Shown here: one piece after another, positions 22,571-33,490 of the stretch | Layout of the letters: each line of letters starts with the position of its first letter | Position numbering within the stretch: the stretch's first letter is position 1 | Notes under the pieces: model-generated | The model's database searches: none | What the model was told of the DNA's origin: nothing | The model's input: only the letters and a program-made list of their open reading frames with translations | Program-made: the position numbers and the translations under genes | From: Lepidostoma basale | Lineage: Eukaryota > Arthropoda > Insecta > Trichoptera > Lepidostomatidae | Length of the DNA stretch: 64,000 bases | Assembly: GCA_022606425.2 (NCBI GenBank) | Contig: JAHDVF020000883.1 | Location: forward strand, 1,860,001-1,924,000 | Reading direction: 5' to 3'

Positions 22571-23310
22571 ATGGCTCTTTCGTGTTTTCTCTGTGCTACA
22601 CGGAGTCTCTTTATGGTCGACTTGGTGAGGGTTAGCATTTCTGCTCCATATGTCAATACTGTTAGTACGTATTGATAATACATTTTGCGTTTCAGACACT
22701 GGGGAATCTTACTATAAAAGAACTTCTTCAGATTGCCATATGCCACTCACCTAAGACCAATTCTTCTCTGAAGCTCAGCAGTCTGATTATCTCTGGAAAG
22801 TAAGATGTTGTGGCCGAGATACTTGTATTCGTTGACTTCTTCTATTAGCTGGTTGTCAATCTCTATAGCACCGCCCAAGATCAGATTCGTCATTATATTG
22901 GTCTTGATTGTGTTTATACAGAGCCCTACTTTTTTTGTCACTTCCATAAGCTCTTTCAGCATGACACGCGCTTTATTACGATGTCATCCGCGAATCTTAA
23001 ATTGTTAAGATTTTTTCCGTCCACCTTGATACCTTTTTCTTCCCAGTTCAGGTATTTAAAGGCATATTCCAAAACCGCTGTGAACAATTTTGGGGATATT
23101 GTATCTCCTTGCCTTACCCTTCTCTATTGGAAACTGGTCAGTGGGTTTATCTAGTTTTACGTGGGCTGATGTATTATCGTATATATTATTTAACAGTTTT
23201 GTGTATCTGTAATCTATACGGCATTGTTGTAAGGTTGCTAGTATGACATCATTATTGATGGTGTCGAAGGCTTTTTGGAAATCAACAAAGATTAGCAACA
23301 AGGGTCAATT
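22571..23310 (-). mobile_element. RTE-like reverse transcriptase fragment
   Basis: On the minus strand: FVDFQKAFDTINNDVILATL, then (after a frameshift) GDTISPKLFTAVLEYAFK, a degenerate LRFADD, MLKELMEVTKKVGLCIN, EVNEYKYLGHNI, AYGNLKKFFYSKIPQCLKRK and LTYGAEMLTL. This is the RT palm, thumb and downstream region of an RTE-type LINE. The family C sequence interrupts it after AQRKHERAML. Confidence 0.8.
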
Positions 23311-24064
23311 ATATTCAATTGTTTTTTTCAATAAGAATCTTTAGCGTCAGCAAGTGTGTAGTAATATCATCTGTACATTTTTTCATGCCTTTGGCGTGAT
23401 GCTCTCTGGCAGACACTTATTGTAGAGGATTTTCAAATTTTCATGGAGGGTTATACCTTCAATATTGAACCATTTATCGCTTTGTATTAATATATAATAT
23501 GTTTTTTATACATAATTTTTTTTTAATTATGATAAACATGTCGAATTGCAATGTTTATCAGACAGCCGCCATTTTGCGAATAACATTTTTTTGTTCACTT
23601 TGAGGTAGGTGCAACTAATTAACATTCTTACTAATTATGAATCCTTTTTTAAAATTAATTTCAGATGACCAAAAGTGCTGCAATCGTGTCAGTCATAACG
23701 TTCCCTCATTTTAACTCTCACTCCCCAGCTTATATTTTTATAAAGTAATTTTTTTATTTACAGATTTTCTTTTAATTTTTTTTTTAAATCTTATGAAAAA
23801 GTGAATACTAAAAATCTTATTCGTCTCTTGTATCGAGTTAGACATAACGCGCAAATTGTATGCCTCTTGACCCGGATACCCTCCTAAGTGCTCAATGCGC
23901 GCCCAGCACGTTGGTGATTATTTGAAACATAATTAATTTTTATAGGTTATATTTTATTAATTAATAAGTCCTGATTTGAGCATCTTACCAGATATCTGAA
24001 AATGTTGCACAATTAAAGTGTAAGGATTTAATATATTAAGTTTCGTATACAATATATTATAAAT
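23311..24064. other. AT-rich spacer with LINE traces
   Basis: The first ~150 bp may extend the RTE-like fragment upstream (degenerate). The remainder shows nothing recognisable. Confidence 0.35.
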
Positions 24065-24425
24065 GAACACAGAATATGTATGATTTCACTTACATTACAC
24101 CGAATTTATGTGATACAGATTGAAAAAATAATAAAAAATACTCTTATTTAACATTAAATAATACTATATTTCGCATTAAAAGTTTTCAACATTGATGCAT
24201 TCTGGTAATGGTATTGTTTAAACCACCAATAAATAACAGTATATATGATATACGTAATTTTTACCGATGCGCTACACGTATAATATTGCACATATAATAG
24301 AGATTTTTTGAATTATTTTTAAAACTATATATTTTTGTTGATACATGCCTAAGGGGTATTTTATATGACAAAATGTGTATCTTTTGACTGTAATAAAATA
24401 AAATGTAAACATAATGAATTTCGAT
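24065..24425. repeat. Dispersed duplicate of 11200-11582
   Basis: Collinear with 11200-11582 (GATGCATTCTGG, CACCAATAAATAACAG, CGCTACACGTATAAT). It lies just downstream of gene 4. Confidence 0.7.
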
Positions 24426-24539
24426 TAAAATGATATTAATTACAATAGTTAGACACAACGCGCAAATTGTATGCCTCTTGTATGGCACACATTAACAAAA
24501 TACGTTGAACATTAAAAATAGCATAATTTGTATTTTTTT

Positions 24540-27500
24540 CTAAATTGTCTTATTACGATTCGAAATTTTAAGCCATATGCCATTTTTAGGAGATGTTACG
24601 AAAGCCAAACTGTCTAGGACTATTTTTTCTTCTGTTCGTTCAGAGGGCTCCACGGTGAACTTGTCGAGGAAGGAGACGAGACCAACCAAACTTTGCATCA
24701 TTCCATACCTCATTCCTAAAACAAAGTAAAAAAGTTTTTAGCATAAACAATGAAATTGAGAAAATTGTGTTCATTCATTCATCTTCGAAATACGAATTTT
24801 GTACACTGATTTCATTTATATTTTACAAAACATGTTAAGAGTTATGAATTCGGTTATTTTTTTCACTTTTCTTCTTATTATTATTTTTGCATATCTTTTG
24901 GCCTGTTTCTAAAGAGTAATTGGCCTCCTACGAGGACGACTCCCAACTGTCAATCCATCTCTTTGGTGGTCGGCCCGGGGTCATCTACCTTTAAAATGTC
25001 CGTGCAACACAATGAGAAGAAGTCTGGATGGATCCATTCTCCTAACGTGTGCATATCAGTATCCTCTTCTTTGCCATCCCCACAATAAGGAATGGAAAAT
25101 AATTGTATAATACATTAATACATTAAACAAAGCTGCTGACTGTAGACCGAACGCAACATCAGATTAGAGTAGTGATGTCAGGAGTTCCACTAAAGAACAC
25201 CAAGGAGTTTGTCTACCTCGGGAGCAAAATAACATTGGACGGTCGGTCTAAGAGCGAGGTCGACAGCCGTATACATCAGGCTAGGCCTGCATTTAATAAA
25301 AGGTCGAAAATAATATAATCAAATAATATAGAGACTAAAACTGAGAATACTCCTCATCAAGACCTATATATGGAGTATCTTGATGTACGGCTGCGAGACA
25401 TGGTGCCTATCCGAAAGAGATAAGCGGAGACTAGAGGCTTTTGAGATGTGGTCCTATAGAAGACTATTAGGAATTTCCTGGAGAGACCACATCACGAATG
25501 AGGAAGTTCTTCAAGGAATCGAAGGAGGAAGACACCTGCTCAGGACCTTGTCCAAAAGGCGTGCAAGATGGATCGGCCATGTAATACGTCAAGGAGGTCT
25601 CTTGCATGCCATAATGGAGGGTATGACCGAGGGGACAAACTCTAGGGGACGCCCACGCCGAGAGTACCTGGAGGACCTGTTGATGGACGTGCGCTGCTCA
25701 TCATATGCAGGTTTCAAAAGAGCCGCAGAAGACAGGGAAGAATGGAAGAGAAGAATAGAAGAAATTGCTGCAAACCAATCCCAGGATTGAAACTTTCTAA
25801 CTAAACATTAAAGGAAGTCGTCGACTTACGACCTATGAGACTTATGACTGTTCGACTTTACGATCACAATCCGCGATCGGTTCCCTACGCTAAACTTGGC
25901 GTACGCGGTCCATAAATGCAAATTATGTATTTTTATTTGTTTTATTTATATATAATTTTACCAAAAACATTTTGATATTAGGTATTTTTTTTTTGTATAT
26001 AATACAAAAGGTCTTCACAACCCAATTACTGTTTACATTTTACATACAAAAATAACACAGACATACATGTTACAATAAAACATATACATAAGCAATTGTG
26101 GTATGTACCTGTATGATCCTTAAAGGACGCATAGGTCATTTGGAGAATATCCACATTGACTGACACCTCATTCAAGAGCACCATACCCCGGGTTATTGTA
26201 TGCTGCGCCATGACATTTGTTCTGCTATGCGGTATGCACGACAGATCGTGTCTTCTAGCGCGAGCATACCTGTCCGGTGCATTGAGGCCATAACACTTAA
26301 AGAGGTATGGGATATCAATGAGGTTACGGAGTATTTTAAATCCTAATCTACCTTTTCTTCTTGATTCGAGACTGCAGTACTCTGTGTTAATCAATAGATC
26401 ATTGTGATGCATAAACCTTGGATATGCGGTTGTTAAAAAAAGGCGAGGCAAACTCGAAAAATAATCGAAAAATAAAATTAGGCAAACTCGAAAAATAATA
26501 ATAAAATAATTCATAGAGAAATCCGATAATTTACACTGACATATGTATATCACGGTTAGAAAATATTATATTACGACCAAATCAAATAAGTTAATAATAA
26601 TTTACTCAAAATAACGCATTAGAGATGCTTTTTTTTTTAAGAAAGTTGCTCTCTGAAGTCAATAATTTCGGTCTTCTGATCGTAACATTTTCTTTAACTA
26701 ATATGAATGACATCTTTACAAACATATTTTGGTTTGCAAATATCCTTTCTGAGCGTAAAATATTTCTCACTGATAAAGGATGCCTCCAGTCCGAAACATG
26801 TTTGGGAAAAGTGCAATAAATGTTTTTCCTCTCCTTACCAAATGAAATTTTCTTCGTTAGGGAAGTAAGAGAAACGGAAATTAAAAAAAGGGACACATGC
26901 GTTTTGAAATGTTACAGAATGCTTATTATTTTTTGTTCAATTTATATCAATAAAAAAAATTGGGACTGGAAAATACAGTATGTTTAAAAAATAATTCATG
27001 TACATATATATAAATTGACGATGAATATAGAAATAGTATGTTTATTATTAAGATAACTTAAACACGTACCGATGCAATTTCTAGGACCTTCTCCAAACGG
27101 TAGATAAACCATAGGATGTCTCTTTTGGCACGCCTCTGGAGTGAACCTATCCGGGTCAAACTTCTCCGGATCGGGATAATATTGGGGATCATAATGCATT
27201 GCCATTACGGGAATTATAACAGAATACCCCTTTTTTATAGAGTATTTTGTTCCGGGAAATGTGTAATCAGTCTCACTGACTCTTGTGAGAACCCCTAGAG
27301 CCGGGTACTTCCTTATGGTTTCACTGAATACGCATTTTAAATACTTCATTTCAGATACGCCTTCATAAGATATTTTCCCGCCGTGTTTCGCCAACACAGT
27401 GTCAATCTCAGACAAAACACGTTCCTTGACGTCGGGATTTTTAGCCAACTCATATAATGTGAAAGACATCGCAGTTGAAGATGTCTCAAAGCCCGCTGCA

Positions 27501-28432
27501 AAAAATATAAATGCCTGCGCCGTCATGAATATGTCCGTGAATTCTATGCGGGTTTCGTCCGTGGAATTCTTCGTGTGGCCCATCGCCTTTAAGTCCAACA
27601 TTAAATCAATGAAATCATCCCGTCTCACTTTGCTCTTCTCTCTCTCTTTCACAATTTCACTAACTGTAGAAACGAAGAAGTCTTCCGCCTCTGGATCCAT
27701 TATTTTTATATTTAGAAACTCGAATAATTTCGGGTACAACAAAAGTAATAGCGCCTTCAAAGTCCTCACCTTGGACGCTTCGAATATTTTACCCCCAAAT
27801 ATTCTGAACGGCGCATTCGAATCTTCCATCGCGTTCATCTTAATTCCAAATCCAACAGAACCAATGACATCTGTTGCGAATTTGGCCACGAGATCTTTGA
27901 TTTCGTGTTCGCTTTGGTCTTTAATTGTATTGTCGAGGTAAGTTTGGAATTTCTCACCGGTTTCGACAATAAGATGAAACATATTTCTAAGTTTTCCAGA
28001 TGTGAATATAGGTGTGAACTTTTGCCTCATTGCCTTCCATTTTTCACCTCGGGTAGCAAAGAGATTTGCAAACAGTTTCGATATTTTTTCAGATGTGTCA
28101 ATTTGCCTTTCTTGAAAATTTGGGAAATCTTTTACTAGCACTAGCTTGATAAAGTCTGGATCTTTTATTAAGAGTTCCGGACGCCTGGATCTAAAGCAGC
28201 CGACAAATCCTTCATTTAGGAATTCCTCGTATATTGTTTTGTATACTTGACCTACATTCTCGCGGAGGAGCATCATATTTTTATATGAACCGAAAACAAG
28301 TAACGGCTTTTTATATGGCATGCCCTGGTCCCGCCAATAGGTAAAGTGCTTAGTAAAATATTTGTATAGGACATACAAAATCAAGCTAAAGAACAATATC
28401 AGATTAACGAAGTTAATTTCAAACGGAAGCAT
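24540..28432 (-). CDS. Cytochrome P450, CYP6-like (gene 4)
   Basis: Exons are complement(27070..28432) and complement(24540..24715), giving 512 residues across a 2,354-bp intron. Start ATG at 28432 (MLPFEINFVN). Seen: a hydrophobic anchor (LILFFSLILYVLYKYF), WKAMR helix C, AGFETSS, ETIRKYPALG, PDRF, and PFGEGPRNCIG with Cys about 453. Exon 1 ends TGCATCG|GTACGT, exon 2 starts after TTTTAG and encodes GMRYGMMQSLVGLVSF, more diverged than the others (RY for RF). It groups with genes 5 and 6 (IFTSGKLRNMFHLI) but is the most distant of the three. The protein should be an ER-membrane monooxygenase with unknown substrate. Its intron contains two retrotransposon pieces. A TATA-like element and initiator lie about 100 bp upstream. 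Confidence 0.93.
24890..25090. mobile_element. LINE 3' fragment in gene 4 intron
   Basis: AATTGGCCTCCTACGAGGACG, CAATCCATCTCTTTGGTGG and GGATGGATCCATTCTCCTA parallel the 18790-18910 segment. Non-coding fragment. Confidence 0.5.
25160..25795 (+). mobile_element. Non-LTR retrotransposon family B 3' part
   Basis: Plus-strand coding sequence with one break: FVYLGSKITLDGRSKSEVDS, then the frame MYGCETWCLSERDKRR, FEMWSYRRLLGISWRDHI, KRRARWIGHVIRQ and GRPRREYLEDLL. This is the RTE-like ORF2 C-terminus. A nearly identical copy lies inverted at 42090-42610. It inserts in the intron of gene 4 opposite to the gene. Confidence 0.82.
25985..26470 (-). mobile_element. Jockey/R1-like LINE 3' end sharing its tail with the SINE
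   Basis: The minus-strand frame reads PRFMHHNDLLINTEY, ESRRKGRLGFKILRNLID, YARARRHDLSCIPHSRTNV and LLNEVSVNVDI, a post-RT C-terminal domain. Its 3' terminus (CAGTAATTGGGTTGTGAAG followed by an A-rich end) closely matches the 3' tail of the type 1 SINEs, which suggests that this LINE family mobilises them. Confidence 0.7.
26590..26900 (-). mobile_element. Family C LINE fragment, degenerate
   Basis: The flank CAAATCAAATAAGTTAATAA plus TTACTCAAAATAACGCATTA resembles the 3' end of family C. The inner sequence retains GATAAAGGATGC, also found near 10520. The frame is decayed. Confidence 0.45.
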
Positions 28433-28525
28433 TATGGTATTCTAAATTCAAAATTAAGTTTCAAACAAAACACGGAGTATAAATCACCTGAGGAACCATT
28501 CCGAATACCTCACTATCAACAACTA

Positions 28526-28562
28526 AACTGAATGTATTATGAGTTATTTTGGATAAAATATA
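28526..28562 (-). promoter_or_regulatory. Candidate core promoter of gene 4
   Basis: Minus-strand TATATTTTATCC (28562-28551) lies 31-33 bases upstream of the A in TCAGTT (28531-28526), an exact TCAKTY initiator. Predicted start is about 28529, with a 97-base 5' UTR. Confidence 0.5.
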
Positions 28563-29225
28563 AGTGCAAATGCGCGAAATGGAATTCATTATTAAGAGAG
28601 AGAAAGAAAAATACAACAAAGATTTTATCTTCTTAAGTTTTCTCGAAAATGAACAAAAAAATTGAGAAAATAACACTTAAATACCCGCAACATTGGTTTA
28701 AAAAAACGGATTTACATAATGATAATAAAATCCATTTTTAGGTGGAAGCGCAATATGTTATTGAAATATATAAAAAATAAATACAAGGCCGATAATTTTT
28801 TTCCAATATTCAAATACATAAAAAGAAATACTTATATATAATATATTATACATACTTACGTTTAATAGGATTGTAAATTTATTTCCCTTCTAACCTGTAA
28901 CAAGATACTATTTAGAAAGGGAATCCGATAAGGAGATTCAATATTCCTGAACTCTTTACATTAGAAAAACATTTTTTAAACTGATTACTCCAGCATCCAA
29001 TCCACAAAACAGCCGACGCTAGAATTAATAATCTACGTAGGTAACTAAAAAATAAAAGAAGTGAGGTCATTGGCTAATCTCTTCTAATTAAACCCTCCCT
29101 CAATTATTGTTTAGTTTTAGCCTTTTTCGACGTAAACATAAATATTTGCTGTTTAAGAACTTGTGTAATCCTAAAGCAGCGATAAATCTCTTACGGAAGT
29201 TATATGGGAAATTTATAATAATTAT
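28563..29225. other. 5' flank of gene 4, nothing recognised
   Basis: AT-rich DNA without recognisable gene or repeat. Distal regulatory sites of gene 4 may lie here but none is evident. Confidence 0.35.
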
Positions 29226-29264
29226 ATATTCTGGTTTGCAAAAATAATAGATTGCCCTGGAACA

Positions 29265-29730
29265 TCGAACAAGTTTGACCGAAAAATGAACTCCTCAAAC
29301 CGGGTAAAACGGTCTCGGGGGAAGTCTACCGACAACAACTAAAGCAGTTAAAGCAGGCACTGGCTGAAAAACAATCGGAAATAAGCAACAGGCACTACAA
29401 GTTGATTCTAAAACACGACAACGCTCGACCTCATATCGCAATCGCGGTCAAAAACTATATACAGAGTGTGGGTTGGGAGATTATACCGCACCCGCTTTAT
29501 TCACCAGATGTGGCACCATCGGATTACCACGTGTTCAAATCCATGATGCCTGGATTACCTCAAAAGACGAGGCGATTTTTCGACGATGGATTCATCGATA
29601 GCCAGAAAGATGGAAAAAGTAGTGGCTAGCGATGGACTGTATTTTTATTGATGTTTTTTTTATTTATTTTACCTTTCAAATGAATGCTATTTTCATACAC
29701 AAAACGTACCGAACTTTCCGAACTACCCAA
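29265..29730 (+). mobile_element. mariner transposon remnant (3' part)
   Basis: Plus-strand sequence encodes the C-terminal half of a mariner transposase: LLKPGKTVSGEVYRQQLKQL, then KHDNARPHIA and HPLYSPDVAPSDYHVF. The two aspartates (in HDNARPH and PSDYH) are separated by 34 residues, the D34D spacing that defines mariner. The catalytic N-terminal D is missing. A right terminus ACTTTCCGAACTACCCAA ends at 29730 next to TA. No matching left inverted repeat is seen, so the element is 5'-deleted and immobile. Confidence 0.85.
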
Positions 29731-29934
29731 TAAATATTTATTCTGAGAGATAAAAAATACAATATTAATTAATTATGATTACACCATAGTTACAAAGTAA
29801 AAAAAATAAACTGAACTCTTAGTATAAGCAGTTATCAATAATAGGAAAAAATCTTAAATATCGCAAGTAGCCATTTAACAAGATAGTCGCGTGTCACTGA
29901 TTCCCAAGATAATCCAGTTGATTTTTTCCAATTC

Positions 29935-30135
29935 ATTTTCCAGTGCAGAAACGTGGTCTTCAAGGAGACCTTAGAACATAAAGAGAAGCGCAGGGCGACC
30001 GCAACGGCGGTAGAAGGATGACCAGAATCAACACGTCAGCATAACCTGGATGCAGTATAAGACAGAGTGACATGGAAACGAATGGAGAACGCCTGTGTCC
30101 AGGAGTGGACGGTAATAGACTGAAGAAGAAGCAGA
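29935..30135 (+). mobile_element. LINE C-terminal fragment
   Basis: GAGAAGCGCAGGGCGACCGC encodes the EKRRAGRPQRRW-type tail (GRPxxRW) of a LINE ORF2, followed by sequence ending in GAAGAAGAAGCAGAAG. Short and frame-disrupted. Confidence 0.5.
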
Positions 30136-30688
30136 AGAATATGTATTTGGTTAGTATACGTATAAAAGTTTTCTTTATTTATTTACAATGAACTTCTAAC
30201 AAGACATTTCGATTGACAACATTAATCACTTTAATAACTTATTGAACGCTAAGGAATTAACACTGTGGAATTCTAAAGTAATAAACTTAGGAAATTGAAA
30301 AACTTTGTTTAATGCACTATTTATTAAAAAAAAATTTATTAAAAATCACTTTAAAAAAATGTTAAATAACTTTGTCTACATTTTATCTCCCAAGTTCCCA
30401 TTCCCAATCAAATGCAAATTAATCACTTATTAATTTCTTTATAAATTATGTCTTTTCAAATGTATGTTTTTTTCTAAATTACATTTTTTTAATATTATCA
30501 TCATGTATTATTATTATTTATTAGTTTTTACTGTTAAAAAATATTTGTTAGTACCTACTTATAACAAATAGCCCAAGTTAATTTTTAAATTTGAATTATT
30601 GCATCGAATTTGAAAATCGTTTTTTATTAGTCTCTCTTTGTTTAGTTTTTAAAATATTTAATAAATAAAAGTAGAAACAAACAGTTGT
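30136..30688. other. Very AT-rich spacer
   Basis: Nothing recognisable beyond homopolymer-rich AT sequence. Confidence 0.4.
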
Positions 30689-30936
30689 AATTCTTTTTTT
30701 TTGTGTACACAACAGGTCGTTTGGACCCAATTACTGTATACCATTTTTTATTTTTTAGCTATTATATTGATTCTCGTGACATGTGATAGGTAGCCAATCT
30801 ATCGCCATTATACTGTCACGTGAATTCTACACCAGACCAAAGACAGTGTAACAATCACACTGCCATCGCCGGGAATCGAACCCAGGACCTTCGGCATGGA
30901 AATCAGTGCTCTTACCACTCTGCCACGAAGGTCGTC
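30689..30936 (-). mobile_element. tRNA-derived SINE, tail type 1
   Basis: Minus-strand head CCTTCGTGGCAGAGTGGTAA, box B GGTTCGATTCCC, the same body as the 1196-1468 copy, and a tail CAGTAATTGGGTCCAAACG followed by an A-rich end. Near full length and little diverged. Confidence 0.85.
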
Positions 30937-31204
30937 TATTCTATTTCAAATAACAACATTAATATGTTAATGTTATACGGTTGTTTTGCATCTATCCTTC
31001 CAACTATTTTTCTAAACATAATTATTATGTTATCTGCTTTCCAGAGAAAGCCCAATTCAACTGTAACCTTATCATCAAGCAATCGCCATCATTGATAATC
31101 GCTCTTATGACATCCGCAATGACTATTTTCACCAATATAAAAGCCCATACAGCAGAAAGATAAAGAAGATACAATTATTCTAACGTCAAATTTATTGTTA
31201 CTCT

Positions 31205-31400
31205 TTACAATACAGTAATTCGTGGCACAATGGCAAGAGCTATGACTGCCATACCGAAGGTCCCGGATTCAATTCCCGGGGCTGACAGAGTGAAAAAAAA
31301 TCTCACGCTGTCTATTGTCTGGTAATATTTATTCGACTTACTACTTATCCAATATCATAAGAATCTATTTTGAATGATGTATTGTCGATAGTTCCTACCT
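31205..31400 (+). mobile_element. Diverged tRNA-derived SINE
   Basis: TTCGTGGCACAATGGCAAGA and TTCAATTCCC form box A and box B equivalents. The body (GCTGTCTATTGTCTGGTAAT) is much changed from the other copies. An older insertion. Confidence 0.6.
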
Positions 31401-31860
31401 TCTCCACAGGGGTAGGCAGGTGAGAGAATAGACTGGCACACAACTCTAGCCTGACTCACCTCTCTAGCTTCCTCCACATTCATACAACAAGTCTTACACG
31501 TACGTATCCCTCCGACTTCTAACATCCGACCGACATTAAAAAATTATAAATTTGCTCATGCCACGTTTTCCTCGGTCTACCTCGACTCCGTACTCCATTT
31601 ACATCGTTAACGTATACTTCCTTGATCATTTTTTCTCCATCTATGCGCTCCATATGTCCTAACCAACGCAGCGATCCATTCATAATTGTGTTCATAATAC
31701 CTTCTTCTACTCTACACTCCTTTTTTATATCAGCATTTGTAATTCTACCGTACATCGTTTTACCACACATACGTCTTAGGGACCTCATCTCTACCGCATT
31801 TATTCTGCTCTCATTCTTCTTCTGCCAATTTCATGTTTCGCTTCCGCCGAAGCCGCCTTT
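31395..31860 (-). mobile_element. Non-LTR retrotransposon family A 3' end
   Basis: The minus-strand frame MRSLRRMCGKTMYGRITNAD, SLRWLGHMERIDGEKM and RGRPRKTWHEQI is the family A C-terminus, followed by its 3' UTR. Truncated upstream. Confidence 0.75.
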
Positions 31861-32230
31861 TAGTAATTGATTAATTTGGCCATGCCTTCCTTGGATGCCT
31901 TCCTTGGCCTTCCTCGATTTATTTTTCCACTACTTGTATATATATTTTAAACCATTATTCTCTCATCCATTCGATCCATGTATCCAAACCATCTGAGTGA
32001 CCATTTCATAAATTTATTTAGGACGCATTCATCCACCTTACATTCCTTTCTTAATTCATCATTAGGTATTCTTTCATAACATTTTACGCACATTTATATT
32101 AGTGACCTTATTTCTGCGGCATTTATCGTATTTTTATCCTTCTTCTGTCAACACAAAGCCACACTTCCATACATAAGTGACGTTCTTATAAATATTTTTT
32201 CTAAAAATTTTCCTGAATATATCGTTTTCT
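31861..32230 (-). mobile_element. Second family A fragment, degenerate
   Basis: It parallels the previous element in the same orientation (AATTTGGCCATGCC, CCATTCGATCCATG, CCAAACCATCTGAG on the plus strand). Frame broken. Confidence 0.6.
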
Positions 32231-32430
32231 AAAATTCACAATGTATTTAACGCAGCTGACACAATACTTACTTTTACTCATAATCATCTTGTTCTGAATT
32301 TAATAAATATGTTATGGGAAAACCGGAGCTCCTGAAGCTGGTTAAGAAGACAGAAAAATATAAGAACAGTTTAATCTTTTTGAACTTTTGAATGCAACAT
32401 ATAATGGATATAATATTGTTGTACTGTTTT

Positions 32431-32612
32431 AACAGTAAACAACGCTTCAAACGCAATAGTCCATGCAAGTTTAGATTTGAACATGTCTGAACATGTACGA
32501 GTATCTGTATTATTACATCATTATTCAAAAAACAGTAAACAACTCTTCATACTCAATAGTCCATGCAAATTTATGTCTGAACATGTCTGAACATGTATGT
32601 AGAGCATTCCTG
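32431..32612. repeat. Two-copy tandem repeat, 100-bp period
   Basis: AACAGTAAACAACGCTTC at 32431 and AACAGTAAACAACTCTTC at 32531 start units that both continue CAATAGTCCATGCAA and GAACATGTCTGAACATGTA. No coding meaning seen. Confidence 0.75.
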
Positions 32613-32876
32613 CGGGTAAGGAAACTTATAACACAACATATTAAACCACAAATCAGATACATAAACCATTTTATGAAACATCAAAATAGTCATTTATTTG
32701 ACTATTATAAGGATAATGTAAACACAGCTAATATTAAGTGTATTGTTTACTTACGGAACATCTAAATCGTGCTGATGATGATACTTGGTGTTTAGTAAAT
32801 AGGGGTCTTCTCACTTATGGACGCCCAATATTTTTCCTCGCTGACATGGACCACAATAAAGTCAAAATCGACCTGA

Positions 32877-33055
32877 TGATTTATATATGGTGCAGGGAGA
32901 TTATAAAAACGGAGATTTGATGAAATCCCTAAAGTAGATGATCATTTCACGGAAGATGTTACAATTCTGTGGGGTGATTTCTCTAAAGAAAGTAAGTGAT
33001 TTGATCAAATCTTTTAACTCTTTTTGTGAAAAGATGAAATAAACAACAAACCTAA
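32877..33055 (+). repeat. Left arm of a spaced inverted repeat
   Basis: TTATAAAAACGGAGATTTG, then ACAATTCTGTGGGGTGATTT and AACCTAACCTAA correspond to the minus strand of 33784-33950. This copy has stop codons where the right copy is open. Confidence 0.7.
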
Positions 33056-33369
33056 CCTAAACTTGTCGACCTTCGTGGCAGAGTGGTAAGAGCTCTGACG
33101 TCCATACCGAAGGTCCCGGGTTCGATTCCCGGCGATGGCAGTGTGTTAGAATAAACTAGACAATAAAATGGCGATAGCTGTGTGATTGTCACACTGTCTT
33201 TGGTCTGGTGTAGAATTAACGTGACAATAAAATGGCGAAAGATTAGCTACCTATCACATGTCACGGAAAACAATATAATTGTCAACAGTACATTGTTACT
33301 TCAAAATTATTTCTGTTAAAATTTAAAACACTGTTATAATATCACAATTTCTTCTAATTCACTGAGAGT

Positions 33370-33420
33370 GGAGAGACAGCTGTTTCGCCAACCGATGTTG
33401 GCATCATCAGGTGTTACAAT
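33370..33420 (-). ncRNA. Hammerhead-ribozyme-like motif with complete core
   Basis: On the minus strand: CTGATGA (33410-33404), one extra T, stem II GCCAAC-ATCG-GTTGGC (six pairs), GAAAC (33386-33382), loop AGCT, and GTC (33377-33375) with predicted cleavage after the C. Stem III would be two pairs. Stem I pairing is weak in this copy. The extra base between the first core box and stem II is found in all copies here and differs from the simplest consensus. Confidence 0.6.
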
Positions 33421-33430
33421 AAACTCAGTT

Positions 33431-33490
33431 TATTGTAACACCTAATGATGCCAACATCGGTTAGCGAAACATCTGTCGCGACACTCTCAG
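33431..33490 (+). ncRNA. Hammerhead-like motif, mirror copy with damaged core
   Basis: CTAATGA (33442-33448; the invariant G is A), stem II GCCAAC/GTTAGC, GAAAC (33466-33470), GTC (33475-33477), then GCGACACTCTC. Likely inactive because of the core change. Confidence 0.5.

Noticed and set aside
33040..33060. Telomeric TTAGG repeats (CCTAACCTAA near 33050, TTAGGTTAGG near 33780)
   Set aside because: Only two units at each place, at the matching ends of an inverted repeat. Too short for telomeric DNA.
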